In this document: positions 41,055 through 49,668 of the stretch, piece by piece
Numbering within the stretch: the first letter of the stretch is position 1
How the letters are laid out: every line of letters starts with the position of its first letter
Made by a program: the position numbers and the translations under genes
Notes under the pieces: model-generated
Told to the model about the DNA's origin: nothing
Databases searched by the model: none
What the model saw: only the letters and a program-made list of their open reading frames with translations
Assembly: GCA_964371055.1 (NCBI GenBank)
Contig: CAYJLF010000004.1
Coordinates: 186,001 to 250,000 of the forward strand
Length of the DNA stretch: 64,000 bases
From: CAYJLF01 sp964371055
GTDB taxonomy: Bacteria; Eisenbacteria; RBG-16-71-46; CAIMUX01
Reading direction: 5' to 3'

Positions 41055-43719
41055 CGGACCGGTGGGGCGCGGCCGGCGGCGTCGCTGGACGCGGGCGGCC
41101 GCGGCGGCGGTGCTGGCCGTCGGCTGCGGCGCCGCGCTTCTCCTCGTCCTGGCCCACGTGGCGCCGGCGCCGGATTGGTGGACCGAGCGCCCCTCACCGA
41201 CGACGACGACCACCACCCTCCTCGAGGTGCGCGATCGCGAGGGGCATCGCCTCGCCTCGCTTAGAACCGCGGATGAGGCGACCGCGCCGATCAGACTCAC
41301 GGAGGTCGACCAGCACCTCGTGCGGGCCACCCTCGCGGCCGAGGATCGCCGGTTCCGGACGCATCCCGGAATCGATCCTCTCGCCATCGCCCGGGCAGGA
41401 GCACAGAACCTGCGTGCGGGGAGGCGCGTGAGCGGTGGATCGACCCTCACCCAGCAGGTCGTGAAGCTGCTGCGTCCGTCGGAACCCGGCCCGCGCGGCT
41501 GGCGCGTGAAAGGAGCCGAAGCCTGGGAGGCGTTCGTTCTGGATGCACACGCCTCCAAGGACGAGATCCTCGAGACCTACTTGAACGCAGCTCCCTACGG
41601 AAAACAACTGCGGGGGGTCGGCGCCGCCGCGCGCGCCTACTTCGGGCATGGTCCCGGCACATTGACCCTCGACCAGGCGGCACTCCTGGCGGCGATGCCG
41701 CAGAGCCCGATCCGGTCCGATCCCCGGCGCGACCCGGCGCGAGCACGCCTGGCCCGAGACCGCGTCCTCGCTCGGACCCGGTGCGGACGCGAGGAGCGCC
41801 TGATCGCATGCGCCCGGCCGATCGAACTCGCTCCCCCGCCCGGTCCCGCCCGGTCGGCGCCCCATTGGATCGCCCACGTGCGCGAGGCCTGGCCGTCCGC
41901 GGCGGAGGTCGTGCTTCCGGTCGACCCGGCCCTGCAGCGCGAAGCCGAGACGGCGCTCCGCGCCGCGCTGGTGGAACTCGGCCCGCGCGGCGCCGACGCG
42001 GGGGCCCTCGTCCTCCTGCACAACCCGAGCGGCGAGGTGCGCGCGTGGGTCGGCTCGGCCGACTGGGATGACCCTGGCCACGGCCAGTTCGACGCCGCCC
42101 TGGCCCGACGCCAGGCCGGCTCGACGCTCAAACCGTTCGCTTATGCCCTCGCCTTCGAGGAGGGATTCCGCCCGGCCTCCCTGTTGCCGGATCTGCCGAT
42201 CGAGTATCCCGGAATCGACGGCTCCTTCCGACCACGGAACTATGCGGGGCGCTACCACGGTCCGGTCCGCGCGCGCACGGCGCTGGCCAACTCGTGGAAT
42301 GCGCCGGCGGTCGCGCTCGCCTCGGCCCTCGGTCCCGGTCGCCTTTTGGAACGGATGCGCCTCGCGGGATTGCGTACCCTCGATCATCCCCCTGAGCATT
42401 ATGGACTCGGCCTCGTCCTCGGGGTCGGCGAGGTGACGCTCTGTGACCTGGCCACCGCCTACGCGACTTTGGCGCGCGGCGGAATCTACGCCCCGCGGAT
42501 CGAGGTTCTCGAGGTGAGGGACGCCGCCGGGAATCGGATCTCTGGACCGACTTCGCTGCAACGCGCGCCCGACCAGGCATCGGGAGAGAACCTCTCGCGG
42601 CCCGTCTTCACCGTCGAGGCGTCATTCCTCGTCATGACGATCCTCGCCGATCCGCGGGCCCGGGCCCGGGCGTTCGGCACGAACGGCCCGTTCGACTTCC
42701 CCTTCCCCGTGGCGCTCAAGACCGGCACCTCGAGCGATTGGCGCGACAACTGGGCGATTGCCTGCACGCGCGACTGGACCCTCGCGGCGTGGGTGGGGCA
42801 GGCCGCCGGGGCGAAGATGGACCGGGTCTCCGGCACGCAGGGGGCTATCCTGGCGGTCCGCAGCCTGATCCTTGCCCTTGACCGTCGCTTCGACCTCTCC
42901 ACGGATCCGTTTCCGTCCACTCCCCCCGGGCTGGAACAGCGGCCCGTCTGCGCCCTCTCCGGGGAGCGCCCGGGGCCGGATTGCCCGGAGCACGTGCTCG
43001 ACTGGTTCGAGCAAAACGATCGGCCGGGTGACCTCTGCCGCTGGCATCGCCGCGTGCGTCTGGATCTCGCCACCGGCCTCCTCGCCGGTCCCGACACTCC
43101 GATCGACCGGCAGCGCTCGCGGCTCTGCGTGGTCCCTTCCCCACCGGGAGACGAGGCGCGAGGCGCCTGGGGAGGCGGCGCGGAGGCGGAGATCCTTGCC
43201 GCCTGGTGCGCCGATCAGGGGTGGCCGCAGGTTCCGGCCGAACCCGGCTCCGGTGCGTCGCGTGCGTCCAGAAACGGGATCTCGTTCGGGGGTTCCGCGC
43301 CGGAAGGATCCGGACGGGCGACCAAAGTCCGGATCCTCCGGCCGGCTTCCGGCTCCATCTATGTCCTCGACCCGTCGCTCCCCCGCGCCCAGCAGGCACT
43401 CACGCTCGAGGGTCATGCGGGGAACCGCTCCCTCCGGTGGTCCGTGAACGGCAGGGACCTGGGGACGACCCGGCCGGGTGAGCCGCTCTTCTGGAAGCTG
43501 GAAGCGGGACGCTTTCGGATCCGAGCGGAGGCGTTGCCCATCGGCTCTTCCGGACGCGAAGAGACCGGCCCGGACGCGGTCCGCGACGTGGCGCAAAACG
43601 CGCCGGCCCGTGAGGAGTCGGGATCCGTCGCGGAAGACACGCCGCACCGCGGTCGTCCACCCGCCGCCGAGGTCGAGATCATGGTGGAACCGGCCGCGGA
43701 CGCGATCCAGATCCGGTAG
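41017..43719 (+). CDS. pbpC: Penicillin-binding protein 1C
   Basis: About 900 residues: one N-terminal membrane anchor (AAAAAVLAVGCGAALLLVLA), a GT51 glycosyltransferase domain (AAEDRRFRTHPGIDPLA, GGSTLTQQVVKLL) and a transpeptidase domain with STLK (GSTLKPFAYA), SWN and KTG (ALKTGTSSDWRDNW) motifs. A C-terminal BiPBP_C-like domain follows (SIYVLDPSL, LRWSVNGRDLG). It polymerises and crosslinks peptidoglycan and is typically co-transcribed with the A2M gene to repair damaged cell wall. The start is uncertain: ATG 41017 overlaps the A2M gene by 38 bases and has GGAGG close upstream, whereas GTG 41062 follows the A2M stop but lacks a clear signal. The linker between catalytic and C-terminal domains is unusually long and Gly/Ser-rich. 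Confidence 0.92.
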   Translation: MPSRARNASSSNSGPVGRGRRRRWTRAAAAAVLAVGCGAALLLVLAHVAPAPDWWTERPSPTTTTTTLLEVRDREGHRLASLRTADEATAPIRLTEVDQHLVRATLAAEDRRFRTHPGIDPLAIARAGAQNLRAGRRVSGGSTLTQQVVKLLRPSEPGPRGWRVKGAEAWEAFVLDAHASKDEILETYLNAAPYGKQLRGVGAAARAYFGHGPGTLTLDQAALLAAMPQSPIRSDPRRDPARARLARDRVLARTRCGREERLIACARPIELAPPPGPARSAPHWIAHVREAWPSAAEVVLPVDPALQREAETALRAALVELGPRGADAGALVLLHNPSGEVRAWVGSADWDDPGHGQFDAALARRQAGSTLKPFAYALAFEEGFRPASLLPDLPIEYPGIDGSFRPRNYAGRYHGPVRARTALANSWNAPAVALASALGPGRLLERMRLAGLRTLDHPPEHYGLGLVLGVGEVTLCDLATAYATLARGGIYAPRIEVLEVRDAAGNRISGPTSLQRAPDQASGENLSRPVFTVEASFLVMTILADPRARARAFGTNGPFDFPFPVALKTGTSSDWRDNWAIACTRDWTLAAWVGQAAGAKMDRVSGTQGAILAVRSLILALDRRFDLSTDPFPSTPPGLEQRPVCALSGERPGPDCPEHVLDWFEQNDRPGDLCRWHRRVRLDLATGLLAGPDTPIDRQRSRLCVVPSPPGDEARGAWGGGAEAEILAAWCADQGWPQVPAEPGSGASRASRNGISFGGSAPEGSGRATKVRILRPASGSIYVLDPSLPRAQQALTLEGHAGNRSLRWSVNGRDLGTTRPGEPLFWKLEAGRFRIRAEALPIGSSGREETGPDAVRDVAQNAPAREESGSVAEDTPHRGRPPAAEVEIMVEPAADAIQIR

Positions 43720-43827
43720 CGGCCCGTCGAGGCGATCGCCGGCGGCCGTGCACCGGTCTCCATCAGTTCTCCTTCCGCCACGCCGCACGCCGAGTGCGCG
43801 GATCTGATGGCGCCCGTGGGTCCCCTT

Positions 43828-43836
43828 TGCTAGCAT
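43828..43836 (+). promoter_or_regulatory. Extended -10 promoter candidate for DUF1015-serA-serC
   Basis: TG-C-TAGCAT at 43828-43836 fits an extended -10 element about 47 bases before the ATG at 43883; no good -35 is seen. The in-frame ATG at 43835 lies inside it and is unlikely to be used. Confidence 0.35.
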
Positions 43837-43882
43837 GGGCGCTCGATCTGCAAACCTGAAGTCAGCGAAGGAGTCACGCCCC

Positions 43883-45127
43883 ATGGCCCAGATCCGTCCG
43901 TTCCGTGCCTGGCGCCCGCCGCGCGAACTCGCCGCACGGGTCGCCTGCCCGCCGTACGACGTGCTCAATACCGAGGAAGCCCGCGCGCTCGCCCGCGGCA
44001 ACGAGATTTCCTACCTGCACGTCAACAAGCCCGAAATCGACTTTCCGGCCGACCACGATCCCTACGCCGAAGATGTCTACGAGCGGGGGAAGGTCAACCT
44101 CAAGCGGCTGATCGACGAGGGAGTGCTGATCCGGGACTCCGTTCCCGGCTATTACATCTACCGCCAGACGATGGGAACGCACACCCAGACCGGCCTCGTC
44201 GCGGGCGCCAGCGTCGACGAGTACGAGGCCGATGCGATCAAGAAGCACGAGTTCACCCGCCCGGACAAAGAGGACGATCGGACCCGCCATATCGATCTCC
44301 TCGACGCGAATGACGAGCCGGTCTTCCTCACCTATCTCGCTTCGGCCGAGATCGATGCGCTCATCGCCGAGGCGCAGCGAGGCGAGCCGGCCTATGACTT
44401 CGTCTCCTCCGACGGGATCGGACACACGCTCTGGGTGGCCGACGCTCCGTCCTTGATCGCGCGGCTCGGAGCGGCCTTCGGCGCCGTGCCGGCGCTCTAC
44501 GTGGCGGACGGACACCACCGCAGCGCCGCCGCCACGCGCGTGCGCCGACTGCGCCGCGAGGCGAATCCGCGCCATACGGGGAGCGAGGAGTACAACGCCT
44601 TCCTCGCCGTGATCTTTCCCCACAACCAGATGAAGATCATGGCGTACAACCGCGTGGTCAAGGACCTCGCGGGAATGAGCGAGGAGGCGTTCCTGGGGCG
44701 CCTGCGCGAGCGGTTCGAGGTCCTTCCCGCCGATTCTGCCGAACCGGAACGACGCCGCAGCTACGGCATGTTTCTCGGGGGACGCTGGCAGCGCCTCAGC
44801 CCGAAGCTCGGCACGGTGCCCGAGGACGATCCGGTCGGCCGGCTCGACGCCGCCATTCTGCAGAACAACCTGCTGAAGCCGGTCCTCGGGATCGAGGACC
44901 CGCGCCGTGATCGCCGGATCGACTTCGTCGGCGGGATCCGCGGCGTGGCGGAGTTGCAGAAGAGGGTCCAGCGGGGGGACGCGGCCGTCGCCTTCGCGCT
45001 CTACCCGACCGGCATCGATGAACTGATCAGCGTGGCCGACGCGGGGCAGGTGATGCCGCCGAAGTCGACCTGGTTCGAGCCGAAGCTGCGCTCGGGGCTC
45101 TTCGTCCGGCCTCTGGGCGAGTCGTAG
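43883..45127 (+). CDS. DUF1015 family protein
   Basis: 414 residues, normal length for DUF1015. Characteristic segments: IRPFRAWRPP at the N-terminus, VACPPYDVLNTEEARALA, FTRPDKEDDRTRHIDLL, LYVADGHHRSAAATR (the conserved DGHHR motif) and ALYPTGIDELISVAD near the end. The function is not established; the DGHHR motif has led to comparisons with ParB/serine-kinase-like ADP/ATP-utilising folds. The gene is often next to serA and serC in Bacteroidetes-type genomes, exactly as here. A link to serine metabolism, for example as a serine kinase-like enzyme, is therefore attractive but inferred. Start ATG 43883 is preceded by GAAGGAG. Confidence 0.9.
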   Translation: MAQIRPFRAWRPPRELAARVACPPYDVLNTEEARALARGNEISYLHVNKPEIDFPADHDPYAEDVYERGKVNLKRLIDEGVLIRDSVPGYYIYRQTMGTHTQTGLVAGASVDEYEADAIKKHEFTRPDKEDDRTRHIDLLDANDEPVFLTYLASAEIDALIAEAQRGEPAYDFVSSDGIGHTLWVADAPSLIARLGAAFGAVPALYVADGHHRSAAATRVRRLRREANPRHTGSEEYNAFLAVIFPHNQMKIMAYNRVVKDLAGMSEEAFLGRLRERFEVLPADSAEPERRRSYGMFLGGRWQRLSPKLGTVPEDDPVGRLDAAILQNNLLKPVLGIEDPRRDRRIDFVGGIRGVAELQKRVQRGDAAVAFALYPTGIDELISVADAGQVMPPKSTWFEPKLRSGLFVRPLGES

Positions 45128-45211
45128 CGGTAAGGTGTGGTGCGGGTGTCGGGAGGCATCCCGGCTTTGGTGAGGTGAGGCGCCCCGGTGCGGCCGGGGC
45201 AAGGAGGAGCC

Positions 45212-46090
45212 ATGAAGATCCTGCTCTCGGATTCGTTCGACGCGTCCCTGCCGGGCCGGCTGCAGAAGTTCGGCGCCGTCACCGATGACAAGGCCCAGGC
45301 GGCCGACGCGGAAGTGATCCTGATCCGCAGCGCGACCAAGGCCACCGCCGACTACATCGCGGCGGCGCCGAAGCTCCAGATGATCATCCGCGGAGGCGTC
45401 GGCCTCGACAATGTGGATGCCAATGCCGCCAAGGCGCGCGGAATCAAAGTCTTCAACACCCCTGAGGCGAGCAGCGTCGCCGTCGCCGAGCTGGCGTTCG
45501 CGCTCCTTATCGCCATCCCGAACAAGCTGGTCGAGGGCGTGGTCTCGATCCGGGAAGGGAAGTTCCTGAAGAAGGAGTTGAAGCGGACCGAGCTCTTCGG
45601 CAAGACGCTCGGCATCATCGGTGTCGGCCGGATCGGCACGGAAATCGCGGTCCGGGCGAAGGCCTGCGGGATGAAGGTGATCGGGGCCGACCCGATGGTG
45701 CCGAGCCATCCGACGGTCGAGATGATGGGCCTCGACGAGGTCTGCGCCCGCGCCGACTTCATCTCGTTCAACACGCCGCTCAACGACTCCACCCGCGGGA
45801 TGCTCAACGCCGCGATGATCGCGAAGATGAAAGACGGCGTCATCATCGTCAACACCGGCCGAGGCAAGTGCGTGAACGAAGCCGATCTGACGTCGGCGCT
45901 GGAGAGCGGCAAGGTCGGCGCCTACGGCACCGACGTCTGGGAGAGCGATCCGCCGCCCGAGACTTCGCCGCTGCTCAAGGCGAAGAATGTCTACGGCTGT
46001 CCCCACATCGGGGCCTCGTCGAAGGAGAACCTCCTGCGGATCGGCGATCAGATCGTAAGCATCCTCGAGCGGGAGTACGGCGGGAAGTAG
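45212..46090 (+). CDS. serA: D-3-phosphoglycerate dehydrogenase-type 2-hydroxyacid dehydrogenase (short form)
   Basis: 292 residues, lacking the ASB and ACT domains of long SerA. The NAD-binding motif is GIIGVGRIGTEIA; catalytic residues lie in VNTGRGKCVNEADL (Arg), DVWESDPPPE (Glu/Asp) and GCPHIGASSKE (His). It should oxidise 3-phosphoglycerate to 3-phosphohydroxypyruvate, the first step of serine synthesis. Co-occurrence with serC supports this; 4-phosphoerythronate (PdxB-type) or other hydroxyacids are alternatives. Without an ACT domain, feedback by serine is unlikely. AAGGAGG precedes the ATG, directly after a GCCCCGG/CCGGGGC stem-loop (45182-45200) that could influence translation. Confidence 0.88.
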   Translation: MKILLSDSFDASLPGRLQKFGAVTDDKAQAADAEVILIRSATKATADYIAAAPKLQMIIRGGVGLDNVDANAAKARGIKVFNTPEASSVAVAELAFALLIAIPNKLVEGVVSIREGKFLKKELKRTELFGKTLGIIGVGRIGTEIAVRAKACGMKVIGADPMVPSHPTVEMMGLDEVCARADFISFNTPLNDSTRGMLNAAMIAKMKDGVIIVNTGRGKCVNEADLTSALESGKVGAYGTDVWESDPPPETSPLLKAKNVYGCPHIGASSKENLLRIGDQIVSILEREYGGK

Positions 46091-46217
46091 CTTGCCGGAG
46101 CCGCGCCGTCGCGGCCCCGCTCACGGACAAAGAGAGAAGATCCAGGTGCGGCCGCTCCGGACGATCCGGAACGCGCCGGAGACAGCGGCAGATCGCCGCG
46201 GAAAGGAACTCGCCGAC

Positions 46218-47303
46218 ATGGCACGCGCGTTCAATTTCTTCGCCGGCCCGGCCGTCCTGCCGGTCACGGCCCTCGAAAAGGCGCAGCGCGAGCTGCTCGA
46301 CTGGGACAACACCGGCACCTCGGTGATGGAGACCAGCCACCGCTCGAAGGAGTACGAGGCGGTCCACAACGAGGCGATCAGCACGATCAAGGAGCTGATC
46401 GGCCTGCCGGACAACTACCAGGTCCTCTTCCTGCAGGGGGGCGCCAGCCTGCAGTTCGCCATGGTGCCGATGAATCTCCTCTCGACGGGCCAGACGGCCG
46501 ACTTCGTCAACACCGGCACCTGGGCCAAAAAAGCGATCGCCGAGGCGAAGCTCTTCGGCACGGCCAACATCGCCTGGGGCGGCGACAAGGGAGACGCGAC
46601 GAAGATCCCGGCCACGGCCGACCTCAACCTGACCGCCGGCGCGCGGTATGTCCACGTCACGAGCAACAACACGATCGAGGGAACCCAGTACCACTCCTTC
46701 CCGGACACGAAGGGCGTGCCTTTGATCTGCGACATGTCCTCCGACTTCCTCTGGGCGCCGTTCGATCCGAAGCCGTTCGGCCTGATCTATGCCGGTGCGC
46801 AGAAGAACATCGGTCCCGCCGGTGTGACGTGCGTGATCATCCGCCAGGACCTCCTGGAGCAGGTGAAGGAAGGGATCCCGACCATCCTCAACTACAAGAC
46901 CCACGCGAAGGAGAATTCCCTCTACAACACCCCCCCCTGCTTCGCGATCTACATGGTGCGGAACGTGGTCGCGGCAGTGAAGGAGATGGGCGGGCTGAAG
47001 GCGATGGAGGCCTACAACCGCAAGAAGGGCGGGATGATCTACGAGGTCATCGACTCCAAGCCCGACTTCTTCCGCTCGCCCGTGGCGAAGGACGCGCGTT
47101 CCTACATGAACATCGTCTTCCGTCTGCCGAGTGAAGAGATGGAAGAGAAGTTCGTCGCCGAGGGGAAGAAGAAGCGCTTCCTCGGCCTGAAGGGGCACCG
47201 CTCGGTCGGCGGCATCCGGATCTCGACCTACAACTCCTGTCCGCTGGAGGCGGCCGAGGCGGTCAGCCAGTTCATGAAGGAGTTCGCGCAAGCCAACGGG
47301 TAA
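46218..47303 (+). CDS. serC: Phosphoserine aminotransferase
   Basis: 361 residues, typical of SerC. N-terminal FNFFAGPAVLP and METSHRSKEYEAVH match the class V aminotransferase start; the PLP lysine is in YAGAQKNIGPAG (near residue 196); VHVTSNNTIEGTQ, HAKENSLYNTPP and GHRSVGGIRIS contact phosphoserine and cofactor. It transfers amino from glutamate to 3-phosphohydroxypyruvate, and can serve in pyridoxal phosphate synthesis with 4-phosphohydroxythreonine. ATG 46218 follows GAAAGGAAC, 127 bases after serA. A 15-bp hairpin lies after its stop, and the gene converges with gap. Confidence 0.96.
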   Translation: MARAFNFFAGPAVLPVTALEKAQRELLDWDNTGTSVMETSHRSKEYEAVHNEAISTIKELIGLPDNYQVLFLQGGASLQFAMVPMNLLSTGQTADFVNTGTWAKKAIAEAKLFGTANIAWGGDKGDATKIPATADLNLTAGARYVHVTSNNTIEGTQYHSFPDTKGVPLICDMSSDFLWAPFDPKPFGLIYAGAQKNIGPAGVTCVIIRQDLLEQVKEGIPTILNYKTHAKENSLYNTPPCFAIYMVRNVVAAVKEMGGLKAMEAYNRKKGGMIYEVIDSKPDFFRSPVAKDARSYMNIVFRLPSEEMEEKFVAEGKKKRFLGLKGHRSVGGIRISTYNSCPLEAAEAVSQFMKEFAQANG

Positions 47304-47333
47304 CTCCTCCCGGCCGGCGCATCGATGAAGTGA

Positions 47334-47366
47334 GACGCCGGTCCGGCTGGAAGCCGGGCCGGCGTC
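47334..47366. terminator. Bidirectional terminator hairpin between serC and gap
   Basis: A near-perfect 15-bp stem: 47334-47348 (GACGCCGGTCCGGCT) pairs with 47352-47366 (AGCCGGGCCGGCGTC), three-base loop, one T-G pair. It sits between convergent genes and is followed by TTCG on the plus strand. No long U-tract on either side. Confidence 0.75.
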
Positions 47367-47421
47367 TTCGCGTCTGGGCGGCCCCGTTCGGCGCCGCTCC
47401 TTCCCTTCCGCCCCCGAAGAC

Positions 47422-48426
47422 CTATCCCTGCCGAGCCATCAGTTGGATCAGGTCGACTACCCGGCAGGAGTATCCCCACTCGTTGTCGTACCAGGTAAGA
47501 GTCTTCAGGAAGGTGTCCCCGATCACGTGAGTCGCGCGCGCGTCGAAGATCGCGGAGTGGGAGTTGCCGATGATGTCGGAACTGACGATCGGCTCTTCCG
47601 TGTACTCCACGATCGACTTGAGCGGCCCCTCCGCCGCCTCCCGGATCGCCGCGTTCACCTCGTCGGCGGTGATCTTCTTCTCCATCACCGTGACGAGGTC
47701 GACGATCGATCCGTCCGGCACCGGCACGCGGATCGCGATGCCGTCCAGCTTCCCCTTCAGCACCGGCAGCACCTTGCCGACCGCCTTCGCGGCTCCGGTC
47801 GTGGTCGGGATGATGTTCTCCGCCGCCGCGCGGGAGCGCCGGAAGTCGGAGTGCGGCACGTCGGCCAGCCTCTGGTCGTTGGTGTAGGCGTGGACCGTCG
47901 TCATGATCCCCTTGACGATGCCGAACCTCTCGCTCAGCACCTTGGCCACCGGCGCGAGGCAGTTCGTCGTGCACGAGGCGTTGGAGACGATGCGGTCACT
48001 CGGCCGCAGCGACCCCTCGTTCACTCCGATCACGATCGTGTTGTCGATGTCATCCTTCGCCGGGACCGTGAGGATGACCCGCTTCGCGCCCGCCGCGATC
48101 TGCTGCTCGAGCTGTTCACGCTTGCGAAAGCGGCCGGTCGCTTCCACCACGACGTCGACTTCCAGTTCCTTCCAGGGGAGCTTCGCCGGATCGGGGATCT
48201 CGAGCATGCGCGAGCGCTGCTCGCCCGCCACGAGCATCTCCCCCTCGACCTTCACCTCCCCGCGGAACCGGCCCATCACGGTATCGTACTTGAGCAGATA
48301 GGCCAGAGTCTTGTTGTCGGCCAGGTCGTTGATCGCCACGACATCCACGTCGGTGCGATCGGCCAGGATGCGGTAGACGGCGCGGCCGATCCGGCCGAAC
48401 CCATTGATGGCAACACGGACAGCCAC
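47422..48426 (-). CDS. gap: Glyceraldehyde-3-phosphate dehydrogenase (type I)
   Basis: 334 residues with a canonical GAPDH sequence. NAD-binding INGFGRIGRAVYR and the Asp in AINDLAD indicate NAD preference; catalytic Cys is in SNASCTTNCLAP and His in TTVHAYTNDQ; the S-loop reads NIIPTTTGAAKAVGKVLP; C-terminal WYDNEWGYSCRVVDL. It catalyses the reversible oxidation of glyceraldehyde 3-phosphate to 1,3-bisphosphoglycerate in glycolysis/gluconeogenesis. It lies four bases downstream of a second, divergent GAPDH paralogue, so the two are transcribed together. It is convergent with serC across the hairpin at 47334-47366. Confidence 0.96.
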   Translation of the reverse strand: MAVRVAINGFGRIGRAVYRILADRTDVDVVAINDLADNKTLAYLLKYDTVMGRFRGEVKVEGEMLVAGEQRSRMLEIPDPAKLPWKELEVDVVVEATGRFRKREQLEQQIAAGAKRVILTVPAKDDIDNTIVIGVNEGSLRPSDRIVSNASCTTNCLAPVAKVLSERFGIVKGIMTTVHAYTNDQRLADVPHSDFRRSRAAAENIIPTTTGAAKAVGKVLPVLKGKLDGIAIRVPVPDGSIVDLVTVMEKKITADEVNAAIREAAEGPLKSIVEYTEEPIVSSDIIGNSHSAIFDARATHVIGDTFLKTLTWYDNEWGYSCRVVDLIQLMARQG

Positions 48427-48430
48427 GGCG

Positions 48431-49444
48431 TCACCTCCCCACGGTCAGGGCGTCCAGCCGCTGGATCAGTTCCACCACGCGGTTGGCATAGCCCCATCCA
48501 TTGTCATACCAGGTCAGGGTCTTGAGCAGGTTGCCGCCGACCACCATCGTCGCCATCGAGTCGAAGATGGCGGAGTGCGAGTTGCCGATCACGTCCGAGC
48601 TCACGATCGGCTCGGTGGTGTACTCCACGATCGACTTGTAGGTCGAGCTCGCGGCGCTCCAGATGACCTCGTTGACCTCGGCGGCGGTGACGTCCCGCTT
48701 CATCAGGGTGACGAAATCGAGCGTCGAGCCGTCCGGCACCGGGACGTTCATGGCGACCCCCGCCAGTTTTCCGGAGAGCTCCGGCACGATCTTCATCACC
48801 GCCTGCGCGGACCACGTGTCGGTGGGGATGATGTTCTCGGCGGCGGCCCGGGACCTCCTCATGTCCGAGGAGGGAACGTCGGCCAGCCGCTGATCGTTGG
48901 TGTAGGCATGGACCGAGGTGAGGAAGCCGCGCTCGATGCCGAACGCCTCGTTCAGGATCTTGGCGATCGGCGCGAGGGCGTTGGCGGTGCAGGAGGCATT
49001 GGAAATGATCCGATGCTCCGGCTTCAGCTGGTCGTCGTTCACTCCCATCACGACGGTGAAGTCGATCTCGTCCCGCGGCGGGACGGTCAGGATCACCTTC
49101 CGCGCCCCGGCCTCCAGGTGCCGCTTCAGGAACTCGTGCGTGCGGTACCTTCCGGTGGCCTCGATCACGATATCCACACCGTAGGCCGCCCAGTCCACTT
49201 CGCCCGGCTCCTTCTTGGTAATCATCGCGATCTGCTTGCCCCGGATGTACATACCGTTTTCCTTGACCGAGAACGGCTCGTCGAAACGGCCGTGCACTGT
49301 GTCAAAACGAAGCAGGTACTCCAGAGCCTTCGGATCAGCCACGTCGACAACGGCGACGACTTCGATTTCACGGGTCTTCTGAGCGATACGGAAGACATTC
49401 CTCCCGATCCGCCCGAACCCCATGATCCCCACACGCACGCTCAT
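48431..49444 (-). CDS. GAPDH paralogue with altered active-site loops
   Basis: 337 residues and clearly GAPDH-fold (IMGFGRIGRNVFR, Asp in VVDVAD, His in TSVHAYTNDQ, WYDNGWGYANRVVEL). The catalytic Cys is kept but the surrounding motif is SNASCTANALAP instead of SCTTNC, and the S-loop reads IIPTDTWSAQAVMK where the partner has TTTGAAKAV. These positions help bind inorganic phosphate, so substrate or cofactor use may differ. It could be an erythrose-4-phosphate dehydrogenase-like enzyme or a regulatory/secondary GAPDH. AAGGAGG precedes the ATG, and the start is divergent from the TPR protein gene. The four-base gap to gap implies one transcript. Confidence 0.9.
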   Translation of the reverse strand: MSVRVGIMGFGRIGRNVFRIAQKTREIEVVAVVDVADPKALEYLLRFDTVHGRFDEPFSVKENGMYIRGKQIAMITKKEPGEVDWAAYGVDIVIEATGRYRTHEFLKRHLEAGARKVILTVPPRDEIDFTVVMGVNDDQLKPEHRIISNASCTANALAPIAKILNEAFGIERGFLTSVHAYTNDQRLADVPSSDMRRSRAAAENIIPTDTWSAQAVMKIVPELSGKLAGVAMNVPVPDGSTLDFVTLMKRDVTAAEVNEVIWSAASSTYKSIVEYTTEPIVSSDVIGNSHSAIFDSMATMVVGGNLLKTLTWYDNGWGYANRVVELIQRLDALTVGR

Positions 49445-49668
49445 AGTCCCTTGACCTCCTTGTTGGGGGCCGGCTGATTCCCGGTTGCGCCGGCCACCCG
49501 GTTAGTATCGGCGGATCGCCTTGCCCGGGCTATCTCTAAGATGCGGGCGGCGGAGGCTCCCGACGGGACGTTGCCGCCGTGGGGGCCGAGGTGCTAGGTT
49601 CACCGGGAACCAGAACGACCGGATGGGGTGGGTGGCTCGACCCCCAACCCAGGGAGGTGGAGATCGCC

